A stretch of 64,000 nt of DNA from Limnephilus marmoratus. Taxonomy: Eukaryota; Arthropoda; Insecta; Trichoptera; Limnephilidae. The position numbers were made by a program, and so were the translations under genes. The notes under the pieces were generated by a model. It did no database searches and had not been told where the DNA came from. It worked only from the letters and a program-made list of their open reading frames with translations. Every line of letters starts with the position of its first letter. Positions within the stretch are counted from its first letter, which is position 1. Shown piece by piece: positions 9,551-19,552 of the stretch. The stretch spans positions 33,569,571-33,633,570 of the forward strand of contig OU862927.1 of the NCBI GenBank assembly GCA_917880885.1. The letters run 5' to 3'.

Positions 9551-9883
9551 CAGCAGCGGCGGGGTTTTTACACTCGTTGATGGGGCAGCCCACCCTCAGT
9601 CGTGAGCCTGAGGGTCGGGCCCCTGTACTACCGAGCGACCCGGACAGCGGTAACCGGTTGTAAAGGGTCTCCCTCAACCAGCATCTCCCGATCCGGCCCG
9701 CCACGCAGAAGGTGGGCCGACGCACCCGCCATCAAGGCCTAGACAAACATCACCCCAAGAACCCGGGCACCACTGCTAAGTCACCAAACGTAGCGAACCA
9801 CTTGGGGTGACCTGTGGCAGAGGTGTTGGTCATCCAATAAATGGTTCCCAGGGTGGCGGTACCCATACCCGCCTACCAAATTG

Positions 9884-10093
9884 ATTAACATGAGTAAATC
9901 AAATTCTAGTGAAATTTTGACTTATTTTACACTTTGCGACACTGATCGAGCTAAATGCAAGCTGTGTAACAAGGAATATTCTAGAAAAGGACGAACTACA
10001 ACGGCTGTGAGAAATCATTTGAAGGCAATGCATAAAACAGAGTTTTCCGAATTAGAAAAGTGTGGAAAACGAAAACAGGATGCATCTAAATAA
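9884..10093 (+). pseudogene. N-terminal fragment of hAT-type transposase (BED zinc finger)
   Basis: A 70-codon ORF, with ATG probably at 9890 (M-SKSNSSEI). It contains CKLC followed 15 residues later by HLKAMH, the C-x2-C...H-x4-H pattern of a BED-type DNA-binding zinc finger, preceded by a DRAKC stretch as in the N-termini of hAT transposases. BED fingers bind the element ends. The frame stops at 10093 and no catalytic DDE region follows: about 260 bp later a LINE-derived short element begins. The full-length LINE sits directly upstream, so the start of this gene appears to have been split by that insertion. A captured host BED protein cannot be excluded. Confidence 0.65.
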
Positions 10094-10357
10094 AACACTT
10101 GAAATGGCATCATCTTCCCATCAAAGTACCAAATCCTATTTAAAGAAATTTAAATAGAGTTCGAAAGTATTTTGGAAATTAAAAGCAACATTCAATGGTG
10201 GGCGGTACAGTAGTACAAGGATTTGATCTTCCTTAATGTGATTCGTCAAGAGACAGGTTGATGTGTAAAGACTCGAGTAATTTTAATTCGGTAAGAAAAG
10301 TGTTATTAAGACATATCATAGGCAATACAAGTATGATACTCTCAGATAGCAATTTGG
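10094..10357. other. Decayed downstream sequence of the hAT-type fragment
   Basis: AT-rich. A frame resuming after the stop reads roughly as a Ser-rich linker (NKTLEMASSSHQSTKSY), as seen after BED fingers in hAT proteins, but it ends within 60 bp. Nothing else recognised. Confidence 0.35.
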
Positions 10358-10674
10358 GAGGCGGGAATGGGTACCGCCGCCCCGGGAACCTTAATTGGAT
10401 AACCAACCTCTGCCACAGGTCACCCCAAGTTGGTGATTTAGCAGGGGTGCCCGGGTTCATGGGGTGAGGTTTGTCTAGGTCTTGGAGGCGGATGACTAGG
10501 ACACACTGAACCCCAGATTCCTACCCACCCCTTAAACCCTTTTTCTTCCCAGAACTCTCCTCTCCTTCCTTTCCTTAAAAAACCCTCCACACAGCATCCC
10601 CAAAGATGACATAGGCCCTGAGGGAAATTATTTTCCTCAGAACCTCCTGTGTGGAGCTCATGTAAAAAAAAAAA
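10358..10674 (+). mobile_element. Short non-autonomous derivative of the LINE (internal deletion)
   Basis: It joins three pieces of the 6.2-9.9 kb LINE in the right order: the extreme 5' end (GGAGGCGGGAATGGGTACCG to GTCTTGGAGGCGGATG), a middle piece from just upstream of the ORF (CTGAACCCCAGATTCCTACC, CACCCCTTAAACCC), and the 3' hairpin (CTCCACACAG...CTGTGTGGAG) with a short A-tail. About 317 bp, non-coding. A closely similar copy lies at 38.85 kb, so this is a reproducing short family rather than a one-off deletion. Confidence 0.85.
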
Positions 10675-10675
10675 G

Positions 10676-11025
10676 ATAGGTATATTTAAATTAAGGGTAT
10701 GAGAGCCCAAAAAGGTAGGTTTTTAGTTTGGACCTAAATTCTGTTGGGCTTGTTATGCATCTTAATTCCGGAGGGAGTCTATTCCAAGCCTTAGGCCCAG
10801 ATACTCCGAAAGCACGATCTCCAAACTTAATATTTGGCTTTCGTTTCGGTTCTACTAGTCTGCTTATAGCCTCCGATGAAGTTGCTGATCTAAGGGCTAA
10901 TTGCCTAGGACCAGTATTTTCCGGGACGCTTAATTCAGAGATATAAGGTGGGGTCATTTTATTAATTGATTTAAACACCATCCAGCACAATTTGTACTGG
11001 ATTCTTTCAGGGCACTCGAGCCAGT
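10676..11025 (-). pseudogene. LINE C-terminal fragment (L2/CR1-like tail)
   Basis: On the minus strand the frame reads LHWLECPERIQYKL, then MVFKSINKMTPPYISEL, then FGDRAFGVSGPKAWNRLP and FRSKLKTYLF, the C-terminal thumb region of many L2/CR1-type LINE reverse transcriptases. Only about 110 residues remain; the palm domain is absent. It ends at 10676, directly against the A-tail of the short element to its left, so the two 3' ends meet. Confidence 0.8.
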
Positions 11026-12640
11026 GAAGTTAGTCCCCAATTGACGTAAAAAAGAGTAAAAAAAAATAAACAGATGTTTACGGAGTTGTGACGATATTCA
11101 TTTCCATTTCAAGCTCAGTTCAGACGAACATAATGTTTAGTACAACAGGTTTTGGGCATAGCAAAAGTCAGCTTTGAGATGTTCAAATTCTAATGGGAAA
11201 GATAGGCACGTATTAGGTTGGATAATACCTCGCCTAGATAGGTACAATGTACGCCATTTTTTTATTTGGCTGTCTTCATTCCGCTCGGTTTTTCATGCTT
11301 CATTATTATTATTGTTAATGCTGAAATCGGGATGATGAATAAATGATGGCGCTAGAAGTATGGAAGATGAGTTGTATTTGTCACTTTATTTATTTATAAG
11401 AGACAAACAGCTTATACATAAAATATAGAGATAAATATATACATTAAGATGAAGCCATAGTAAATAATGCAAAATCATACAAAACCATATGTTTTTGTTT
11501 TGAAAATTTGATGGCTTAAAAGTATTATAGATGCTTCAATTAAATGCGTGTAGAACATACCTTGGCCCTTAAAAATATCGGTCATTTTTTTAATAAGTCT
11601 TTTAATAAGCCTATAAAAAAATAAAGTATAAGGTCTATAAAAAACACTTTCAAGTCCAAACTCTCCTATTTATAAACCCCTTTTCGGATTTGGTTTTATT
11701 GTATAATGTGGCAAATTTAGTTTCTTTTATAATAATCGCAAAAAATATTGATATTTACGCCCGAACTTCTCAAAATAAAATAAAATACGCATTTTCTCGT
11801 TGTTATTTTTGACATCAATCAATACGGCCCGCACTGTACGAATTTGGATTCTTGAAGTGACCCTTATGGCATGGGCACAAGAACCATGCACTGGGCAACA
11901 CCTTTTTCGTATCAGTCCCGCGCCGCCCCAACCGGCGCCGGAGACAGTCGTGTGACTTCGCGTCGCTTAGTTTCGTGAAATCAATTTTAAATTTCAGTTT
12001 TCTTACAATAAACAATGCGTAAAACAGGAATTTATATTTTTTACAGGCCTTTACGAAATCAACCTGTAAAACAAAATTCTCAAATACCTTTTCCAACCTT
12101 TCCAAAAGCTTTTTCTCAAGTATTTTAAACTCCTCCCATAAAGGGCGTGAATTCCGATTTCGATTTTTTCCTGAACTTTGGATCGCCTTAATTTGAATGA
12201 AGTCAAGCCGAAAAAGTCTGCAATCTTAAAGTTACTTGGATGCGGAGTTTTTTTTATCTTAGAATTAAATTTGTGTGAGGAGGAGCAGAAGAGGAATATA
12301 AGATAAGGATGTATAGTGTGAAGTCAAATGAATGTTAAGTATTTGTTATTTATTCCAAAAGTTCGTTGATAACCGTTTTAAATTAATTCCTACAGATATA
12401 TAATAACATACGATTATGTGTACTTGAAATATTAGATTTTTAAAGTTTTTTTTTTTAACTGATAGTTTAGGAAATATTCAACGTCATTTTAAAACGACTG
12501 TGGTTCTGAGAGGTAAATGATGTATTACTATAAAAATGGACCAAGTTCTTCAAAGAATATTTTAAAAAATACATCAATTAAAGGCAATATCATGTCTACT
12601 TATCACTTGAAAGTATTATTGATGTGTTCTCCTAATCAAA
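11026..12640. other. No gene or clear repeat recognised
   Basis: AT-rich, with no ORF that resembles a known family. A 96-codon minus-strand ORF at 11815-12105 is Lys/Arg-rich with no recognisable domain and I do not support it. 11380-11500 has low-complexity A/T tracts. Confidence 0.4.
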
Positions 12641-12649
12641 ATACATATA

Positions 12650-13170
12650 ACATCATCATCATCATCACTATTGGCTCTACAACCCCTGGTGGGTCTTGGC
12701 CTCCTCAAGAGTCTTCCTCCACTCATCTCGATTTTGTGCCAGCTCTCTCCAGTTTAGAAGCTCCAAGATAGATATGTATTTGAGGACGTTGTCGCTCCAT
12801 CTTAGTCTTGGTCTTCCCAGGCTCCTTCGCCCTATTGATCTTGAGTTCAGCAGGGACTTTGGTGCTTGATGCTCGGTCATTCTCTCCACGTGACCCAGCC
12901 ACCGAAGTCTTCCCAGTTTTATAAATGTTGCGACGTTTAGCTCCTTAAACAAAGTATAGAGCTCATTGTTATAATCCATTTTCTAGAACCGGTCCGAAGA
13001 TGTGCCTCAAAATTGTTCTTTCAAAAACGTCCAGTGCTCGCTCATTCCTCTTAGTTAGTACCCAAGTCTCAGCTGTGTACGTAAGTACTGGTCTGATAAG
13101 TGTTTTGTACACTAATATCTTCGTGTTTCTGGACAGCAGTCTGGACTTTAATTGGTTTTGTAGGCGGAAA
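12650..13170 (-). pseudogene. RTE-type LINE C-terminal fragment with (ATG)n tail
   Basis: On the minus strand 13165-12975 encodes SRLLSRNTKILVYKTLIRP, LTYTAETWVLTKRNERAL and FERTILRHIFGP; after a frame break near 12975 the next frame (12979-12677) encodes RLRWLGHVERM, SLGRPRLRWSDNV and NRDEWRKTLEEAKTHQGL and stops. This is the C-terminal region of RTE-like reverse transcriptases. The 3' end runs into ATGATGATGATG (CATCATCATCAT at 12652), a short tandem tail as in RTE elements. A second copy of the last 200 bp is at 32.28 kb. Confidence 0.85.
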
Positions 13171-14285
13171 TAACAGATAATAATAATTGTAGGGGCGTGT
13201 AAATAGCCCCTGACACGAGGGAATGACTACCCTATGTAAATTAACGAAAATTGAATTCTTCCCTATGTGACACAAATACAGTTGACCCAGCAATTACAAA
13301 ATCCAAAGTGAAAACAAAGCAATACTCACTCAGAGAATGCAGCTCATCCACGATGTCCAACACAAAAGACACTTCTTTTCATTAAAAAATATCAAGGCGG
13401 TATTGCATAATCTTAACAGATGTTTCGCACAGCAAGGAAGTTTCAACAATGAATAAATTTGCATATTAATAATACGTGCCAAAAATCTTGTACAACAATA
13501 ATTCAATTATTGGGTGAATTATTCGATAATGACTGACTAGGAGAGACATCTCTTGGCTTTGACTCACACTCCCGTCGGAAGTAATTGCCTGATTCACAGA
13601 GGTAAGGAAATGCATGAATATACTGAATCTCAAGTCACATAGGTAAATTCAATACAATACAAAAACAATAGATGGCGCCCTCATGGTCTCATAGCATATT
13701 TATGGTGCTTATCCAATAATAATAATAAAATACATATAACACATAATAAATATATATGTTTTCAGATAAAATAGTCATACAAAATTGTAAAAAAGTATAA
13801 CCTCAAACGCCCAGTGTCGTTTTGAAATAAAATATTATATCAACGTTTTTGTTGTATTTTTATTAAAATATGAAAGAATGGACGTTTTACTGTAAAAACA
13901 CAAATACCTTGTCCATTTTAGTACTACAATTCCCTCGGACCATAGCTTTTCAAAAGGTGCGATCAACGATTCTTGTTTACGATATGAAGTATGTACGCAA
14001 TGAAAAAAATCAATATTGCTAGGAAGGATTCATTGAATTATTTGTAAAAAACCGCAAATAAATTGGTTCAGTAGTTACTTAGTAAAAAAATTCAAATTTC
14101 ACGTCATTTTAAAGTGACTCTGGTTGAGAAAGGGTTAACAATCAATTAGATGTATCTAGTAGTCCAATATTAGGTCTGTTTCCAATAAATCATTAAAAAC
14201 ATCCCAGTCAATGCTTTGTCCCTTTCGGTATTCGGTGAAACATTTTTAACAAGACTCCGTACATATATACTTATGTAGGTCCCAC
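13171..14285. other. No gene recognised
   Basis: AT-rich, no supported ORF. AGATGGCGCCC at 13671 recalls the GATGGCGCC terminal motif of the foldback MITE at 3.9 kb, but no arm accompanies it. 14095-14125 (ACGTCATTTTAAAGTGACTCTGG) resembles 12481-12510, so a dispersed repeat may be present. Confidence 0.35.
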
Positions 14286-14294
14286 CAGAGTTAG

Positions 14295-14875
14295 CAATGT
14301 AATGCTTTTTTGTCGCGAAATATGTATACATCTGATCGTAGAATCATTTCCGATTTAACCTGTTTGTATAAAATCATAAATTCAATGTTTGATACCCCTG
14401 ATTTATTATATGTAATTTCTTTTCATACTCCAGGCAGGTCAGTCACAAGGCAGTACCTACCATATTATTGTAGCAATTCTAAGTCAACAAGTCAATATTA
14501 TACTCCAAATATTGGAAACAAATACTCCGATGTTGTTGATATATTTAGTACATCAATTTTATTATATAAGCATAACTTATTGAATTTTTTTTCATCAAAT
14601 AGGGGAATATTTTGATAAAGCTATTAAAATTGACTAACACATTGACAGTATTTTATTGGCTGAAAGAAAAAAAACTATTTCAGATTTTTTGTTTTTTGTA
14701 TTTTGTACCTACATACTGTGTGGTTCAAATTCAATACCTAATATTTTTACTTTGTATTTATTTTTGTGCAAATGTTTTAAACAGTAGTTTCTTGCACTAT
14801 TTTCTAGCATAATTTCGTTAATATTGTTATATATATGTATGTAAAAGCCTAAATAGGCGTAAATAAATAAATAAA
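14295..14875 (+). pseudogene. LINE C-terminal fragment and 3' end
   Basis: An open frame (14310-14615) reads RRIISDLTCLYKIINSMFD, then LLYVISFHTPGRSVTRQYL and IFSTSILLYKHNLLNFF, the pattern of the last 100 residues of Jockey/CR1-type LINE ORF2 proteins. The 3' untranslated region ends with a small hairpin (GCCTAAATAGGC at 14848) and (TAAA)n. The upstream reverse transcriptase is missing, so this is a 5'-truncated insertion. A short antisense piece of the same family is at 2.55 kb. Confidence 0.8.
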
Positions 14876-14879
14876 TATC

Positions 14880-15211
14880 TCGTGGCCCAAGGGTTGTGGC
14901 GCCAAGTGGCGCGTATATATGCTGGAAGGGGGGTCAGATAAGTTCCACGAAATCTCATGATTTCTCCAATTGTATCTGAAATTGTTAATGCAGTGAATTA
15001 AATATATAGAAAAACACACTACAGCATTTTATCTCACTGCCTTCTGTACAGGTCTATAATCTAAGAGTAAGGAAATAGCATATATTTTGATACTGTAACA
15101 GGCCACTTAGAATATTGATTAGGGGTTCGACTCTCGGCGGCGCTAAGCCTGAACCTGAAACATGCAATGATTTTGTAATTGGAATGAATATATACATATA
15201 ATTTAAGTGCC
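14880..15211. other. No gene recognised
   Basis: Contains GGGGTTCGACTCTCGG near 15122, which resembles a Pol III B box, but no A box at tRNA spacing, so no tRNA call is made. Confidence 0.35.
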
Positions 15212-16311
15212 TTAACCCCTCAGGCCCCGGGCCTATTTTTCCGGAAGATCAAAATATTTTCGCTTTGCAATAAAATCAAAATAAATGGAAAACGAAAAAA
15301 AACACACATTTTATTAGGCAAAAGTATAATAAACATTATTATTATCAAATCACTTTTTTTTAGTTTTATGTAATAATAATTAACTAGCTGAAGTCCCCGG
15401 CGATGCCCGGGCTTTACACAGATTTTTAGAAATCAAATATACAGTGACCTTCCTTTTGTTTTGAAGGTCACATGTGCAAAATTTCATCAACCTCGGCATA
15501 AAACTGTAGATTTCCATAGAAATAAAATCCACACCGCCCGCTGCCAGTCCGCTCGTCGACCACAATATATTATATACTAGCTTTTGCCCCCGGCTTCGCT
15601 CGCATAGTATTAGGGGGTTACCCACAGCGCCTCCTCCAGATCCCCTATCCCCACTCCTATCAACCCCACCTCCTCTCCCCCGCCACCACTTACCCCTCCC
15701 CCCTTATCCCCCTCCCCCGTCTCCACTCCCTCAAATCCCCCCCTCACCCCTCGCCCTCCCCCATCACCCTCCGCCTACCCCACTCCCCCTCCCCCCACCC
15801 CCCCCTCCGCCCTGCTCCCTCATCCTATCCCCCCCCCTGTCCACCCCTCCATACCCGTTACATTCATTTTACAAACAGCTCGCGTGCCACCTGTTGCAAT
15901 TTTTGTATATAAATTTCAAAATGCCAGAGCTCTACGTTATAGCCTATAGCCTATTCTGGTGTGTGAGCTATATTATTGTAAAGTTTCATTAAAATCCATT
16001 CAGCAGTTTTCGCGTGAAAGAGTAACAAACATACATCCATACAAACTTTCGCCTTTATAATATTAGTAGGATTTCAACCAATTTACACAAAACCTTGACA
16101 AATTATATAACTAAACCTTCCTCATAAATCACTCTATCAATTGGTGAAAACCACATGAAAATCCGTTCAGTAGTTCTTAAGTTTATCGCGAACAGACAGA
16201 CAGACACGGCGGAGGACTTTAATTTAAAATGTGTAGAGATAAAAACTTTCCACTGTTTCATTTTTTTTTCCAAATTGCGGTCGGAACTTTGGTTTCGTAA
16301 AGGTGTACATC
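15212..16311 (+). mobile_element. Family P MITE split by nested insertions
   Basis: The left terminus TTAACCCCTCAGGCCCCGGG is well preserved (TTAA then CCC). P-type blocks follow to about 15384 (CAAAATATTTTCGCTTTGC, TTTTATTAGGCAAAAG) and resume at about 16243 (GGTCGGAACTTTGGTTTCG, TAAAGGTGTACATC) before a family T element interrupts at the TTAA at 16312. P sequence may continue just after 16981. The stretch between is the repeat described next. Confidence 0.7.
15385..16242 (+). mobile_element. ACTAGCT-type repeat with a second, C-rich ACTAGCT element inside it
   Basis: The outer copy starts ACTAGCTGAAGTCCCCGGCG and ends CGAACAGACAGACAGACACG, GGCGGAGGACTTTAAT, GTGTAGAGAT. It matches 32577-32860, which lacks the insertion. 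The inner copy (about 15575-16072) starts TACTAGCTTTTGCCCCCGGC, has 280 bp of almost pure C/T on this strand, then TCATTAAAATCCATTCAGC and ends TTTATAATATTAGTAGGAT. These widespread arthropod repeats have no ORF; their class is uncertain to me. Confidence 0.75.
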
Positions 16312-16981
16312 TTAAGAACGTTTAACCAGCCAGCGGACGAAAATCCACATTTCGTCGAAAGTTGTTCTTACGATCGTGCAGGGCGGTTAGAATGAGAAAG
16401 ATTAATTATTCTCCGTACCAGCTTTTTTAAATTATAACTCAATATCGAATTTATTTCAATTCAAATTAGCTTTAATTTATACCTTCATCCAAAAATGCTG
16501 AAAGGCGTGATGATAAAACTATTAAAATAATTTACTTTTTGTAGTTATTTTTTTGATTATAAGTATTTATCATTTTTCAATAATGTCTCAATTTAATAAG
16601 AATGTTAAAAAAATCTGAAATATATTAGTTTGTACGTACATATTTTTTAATGATTTTATTGAAACTAAAATTAAAACTCTAAAACATACGTTTGCTAGAT
16701 AATGTATTGATTTATTTTACTGCATGATTTTATTATTTGAAATGGGTGTGGTATAATACAAAAACTTTTTTGAAAATTTAACAAATCTGCCAACGACCTA
16801 TGGAATAACCTTATTACACTAAAAATTTAAAAATTTTCTCAAAATTTATTACATACGAATGCTAGATAAAGGAACAATCTTTCGAAATCCATTTATAATT
16901 TTTTGTGGAAAAGAGTCAATACGTCTAAAAACTTTTTTGAAAATGACGTATTTCCGGTTTTCTCTGGTAATGCCCTCTTAA
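16312..16981 (-). mobile_element. Family T element (TTAA target duplication), reverse copy
   Basis: Bounded by TTAA at 16312-16315 and 16978-16981. It reads AGAACGTTTAACCAGCCAGC inward from the left and GGTAATGCCCTC outward to the right, the reverse complement of the copy at 49345-50065. Terminal inverted repeats are imperfect (GAGGGCATTACCAG against GAGCGTTTAACCAG). About 50 bp shorter than the 49-kb copy. Non-coding. TTAA targeting points to piggyBac or Sola3; I cannot choose. Confidence 0.85.
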
Positions 16982-17016
16982 TTATTTTCGATTAATTTAT
17001 GGAATTAACACCGTTT

Positions 17017-17336
17017 AGACAGCCGGCATGGTTTAGGGGTAAGGCTCTTGACTCGCAATCCGAAGGTCATGGAATCGAATTCCAGAGTGGAAGATACTCT
17101 CAGTATTGCCCTTCAGACCACCATTCAGAATTGAAACGTTGCTTGAGATGGCTTTAGTCGTGTTTGGTGACCAAATCTGAATAGCCAGATACTTTTCCAC
17201 CTTCCTCATCTTCCCCATCTCCTTTCCCTTAGTGTACCAGTTCAGCTTCACAACATACCCCAATTAGGGATGCTATAGTCTCACTGTCTCCAGACAGGAG
17301 CAGCTGTGATTCATTTAAGGTATTCATATTTAAAAA
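17017..17336 (+). mobile_element. tRNA-derived SINE
   Basis: The head GCCGGCATGGTTTAGGGGTA, AGGCTCTTGACTCGCAATCC and GGAATCGAATTCCAGAGTGG resembles a tRNA, with an A box (TGGTTTAGGGGTAAGG) and a B box (GAATCGAATTCC) about 40 bp apart, as needed for internal Pol III transcription. The body follows (CATTCAGAATTGAAACG, GTGTTTGGTGACC), then a tail with CCCCAATTAGGGATGC, CTCCAGACAGGAGCAGC and A-rich sequence. An antisense copy lies at 32.05-32.27 kb and a tail-only copy at 59.13 kb. Confidence 0.8.
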
Positions 17337-17344
17337 AATACTAC

Positions 17345-17958
17345 ATTACCATGGACATATGAATATATCTGGACCTTCCCTAAGTGATAAAAGCGTATTA
17401 TTTCCCCCTCTCCATGGAGCCGGCTGGGCTTACGAGAGCCTCGCTTGAATCTAAAAAATGTGACGTCATCATTCTTGTCCTGACCAGCGCCGAGCTCACA
17501 ACGTACATTTTACGAAATAACACGACAAAAGTGAGAGCTTGTGCTATACATGCTATACCCTAAAATATGTGGACATAGCGAATGTGGGCGGTACTCTAGT
17601 GAGCTCATCGCTGGTTACAGGGGTAAGTAAATTATGAAACATTTGTAAAAGTGTCTTAACTAAATACGGTAATAAAATATTCCTCTGTAAAAATCGGCGA
17701 ACTTTACTTTGCCGCATTTGGACTTCGCAAATATGTTAATAACGTGACGAGCAATTCGCGCTCCCTTGTAAAAAGGTCTATTCATTCAAAAGCAGATTTT
17801 GCTTTTAAGAACTAAATGGTGATATTATAATGCGAGATGCCTATATACTGTCAGATTGATTTTTTAACGAATCACAGTCATCTTTCCCCTCTTCGCCCCC
17901 CATAGTTCGGTTTTACCCCTCATCTATATCTTCTCGTCTATTAAATTTGGATGTCTAT
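17345..17958 (+). mobile_element. hAT-like MITE, copy 1 (8-bp target duplication)
   Basis: Flanked by AATACTAC at 17337-17344 and 17959-17966. The inner terminal repeat is CATGGACAT on the left and ATGTCTAT on the right. It shares GAATATATCTGGACC, GTGGGCGGTACTC, TGGTTACAGGGGTAAGTAAA and CAGATTTTGCTTTTAAGAAC with copy 2. No ORF. An 8-bp duplication fits hAT; the terminal sequence itself is not diagnostic. Confidence 0.8.
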
Positions 17959-18006
17959 AATACTACCTAATCATCCTGAAGGGTCATTGGTGTGACCGCG
18001 ACTTCC

Positions 18007-19367
18007 TTAAGACGGCATTACCAGAGAAAGCCGGAAATACGTCATTTTCAAAAAAGTTTTTAGACGTATTGACTCTTTTCCACAAAAAATTATAAATGGA
18101 TTTCGAAAGATTGTTCTTTTATCTAGCATTCGTATGTAATAAATTTTTAGATTTTTTTAAATTTTTAGTTTAATAAGGTTATTCCATAGGTCGTTGGCAG
18201 ATTTGTTAAATTTTCAAAAAAGTTTTTGTATTATACCACACCACGGACATATGAATATATCTGGACCTGCCCTAAGTGATAAAAACGTATTATTTCCCCC
18301 TCCACATGGCGCCGGCTGTAGCTCCTCCTTGGAACCGGCTCGCTCCATGGGGAGGGGATATAGCCTCGCTTGAATCTAAAATGTGTGACGTCATCATTCT
18401 TGCCGTGAACAGCGAGAAGCTGACATCCATACATTTAACGAAATAACGGCAGCTTGTGCTATACAATATATCTACGTATCAATGTACACATAGCGAATGT
18501 GGGCGGTACTCCAATGTGCTCGTCGCTGGTTACAGGGGTAAGTAAATTATAAAACATTTGTAAAAGTGTTTTAACTAAATACAGAAACAAAATATTGATA
18601 TGTGTATTGGCGCGAGTCTTTTTGGGGCGAGCATTTGGCCTTAGCAAATATGTTTTGAACGTGGCAAGCAATTCGCGCTCCCATGTAAAAAGGTCTATTC
18701 ATTCAAAGCAGATTTTGCTTTTAAGAACTAAATGGTGATATTGTAATGCGAGATGCCTATATACTGTCAGATTGATTGTTCAACGAATGACAGTCATCTT
18801 TCCCCTCTTCGCTCTCCATAGTTTGGTTTTACCCCTCATCTGTAACTGCTTGTCTATCCATTTGGATGTCTATGTACCACACCCATTTCAAATAATGTTA
18901 TCATGCAGTAAAATAAATCAATACATTATCTAGCAAAGTTATGTATTAGAATTTTAATTTTAGTTTCAATAAAATCAATAAAAAATATGTACGTACATGT
19001 GTTTCTTGACGAAAATTGGTCCATTTGTGTATTTATTTGCGCACTTACAAACTAATATATTTCAGATTTTTTTAACATTCTTATTAAATTTAGACATTAT
19101 TGAAAAATGATAAATACTTATAATTGAAAAATAACTACAAAAAGTACACTATTTTAATAGTTTTATCATCACGCCTTTCAGCATTTTTGGATGAAGGTAT
19201 AAATTAAAGCTAATTTGGATTGAAATAAATTCGATATTGAGTTATAATTTTAAAAAGCTTGTACGGAGAATAATTAATCTTTCTCATTGTAACCGCCCTG
19301 CACGATCGGAAGAACAACTATCGACGAAATGTGGATTTTCGTCCGCTGGCTGGTTAAACGCTCTTAA
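18007..19367 (+). mobile_element. Family T element split by the hAT-like MITE
   Basis: TTAA at 18007-18010 and 19364-19367. Its first 230 bp and last 485 bp together equal the uninterrupted copy at 49345-50065. The break is inside TTATACCACACCCATTTC, which is intact at about 49571. Orientation is opposite to the copy at 16.3 kb. Confidence 0.88.
18242..18874 (+). mobile_element. hAT-like MITE, copy 2, nested in family T
   Basis: A 633-bp insertion flanked by TACCACAC at 18234-18241 and 18875-18882; the empty site in the T copy at 49 kb contains TACCACAC once. Inner terminal repeats are CACGGACAT and ATGTCTATG. It is the best-defined copy of this family and fixes the target duplication at 8 bp. 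Confidence 0.9.
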
Positions 19368-19552
19368 ACACATATGGCTTTATTTGTACTTTTTAGTGTT
19401 ACTCTATTAATTTACATTCTCGCCACGCGGAAAACGTTGCTATAATCAAGTATTTACAAAGTACATACAAATATTTATTTCCCACTATGAATCTAGGTTA
19501 GTTGGAAGAAATTGCCACCTAACAGTACCTACGCCCGCATTTATAATTTTAT
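19368..19552. other. Unassigned flank
   Basis: AT-rich, no ORF, no recognised repeat. Confidence 0.35.

Larger units (their letters stand above)
6243..9868 (-). mobile_element. Full-length non-LTR retrotransposon (LINE), apparently intact
   Basis: On the minus strand the order is: a 5' untranslated region (about 9868 to 9551, starting near TTGGTAGGCGGGTATGGG), one long ORF, a 50-nt 3' region folding into a two-tier hairpin, and a 74-nt uninterrupted poly(A) (T-run 6243-6316). The flanks carry an imperfect duplication: ATTGATTAGTGA before the T-run and ATTGATTAACATGA after the 5' end. The very long homopolymer and open ORF suggest a recent insertion. No separate ORF1 is evident; a 130-codon overlapping frame at 9333-9725 could not be assigned. 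The clade looks like the CR1/Jockey side of APE-type LINEs, without RNase H. Confidence 0.88.

Noticed and set aside
9333..9725. Possible LINE ORF1 of 130 codons upstream of ORF2
   Set aside because: No zinc knuckle, coiled coil or RRM signature; it overlaps the ORF2 N-terminus in another frame and is rich in Arg, Pro and Gly as expected for GC-rich chance frames.
11815..12105. 96-codon minus-strand ORF with a CHKGH motif
   Set aside because: No family resemblance, no conserved flanks, and a length expected by chance.
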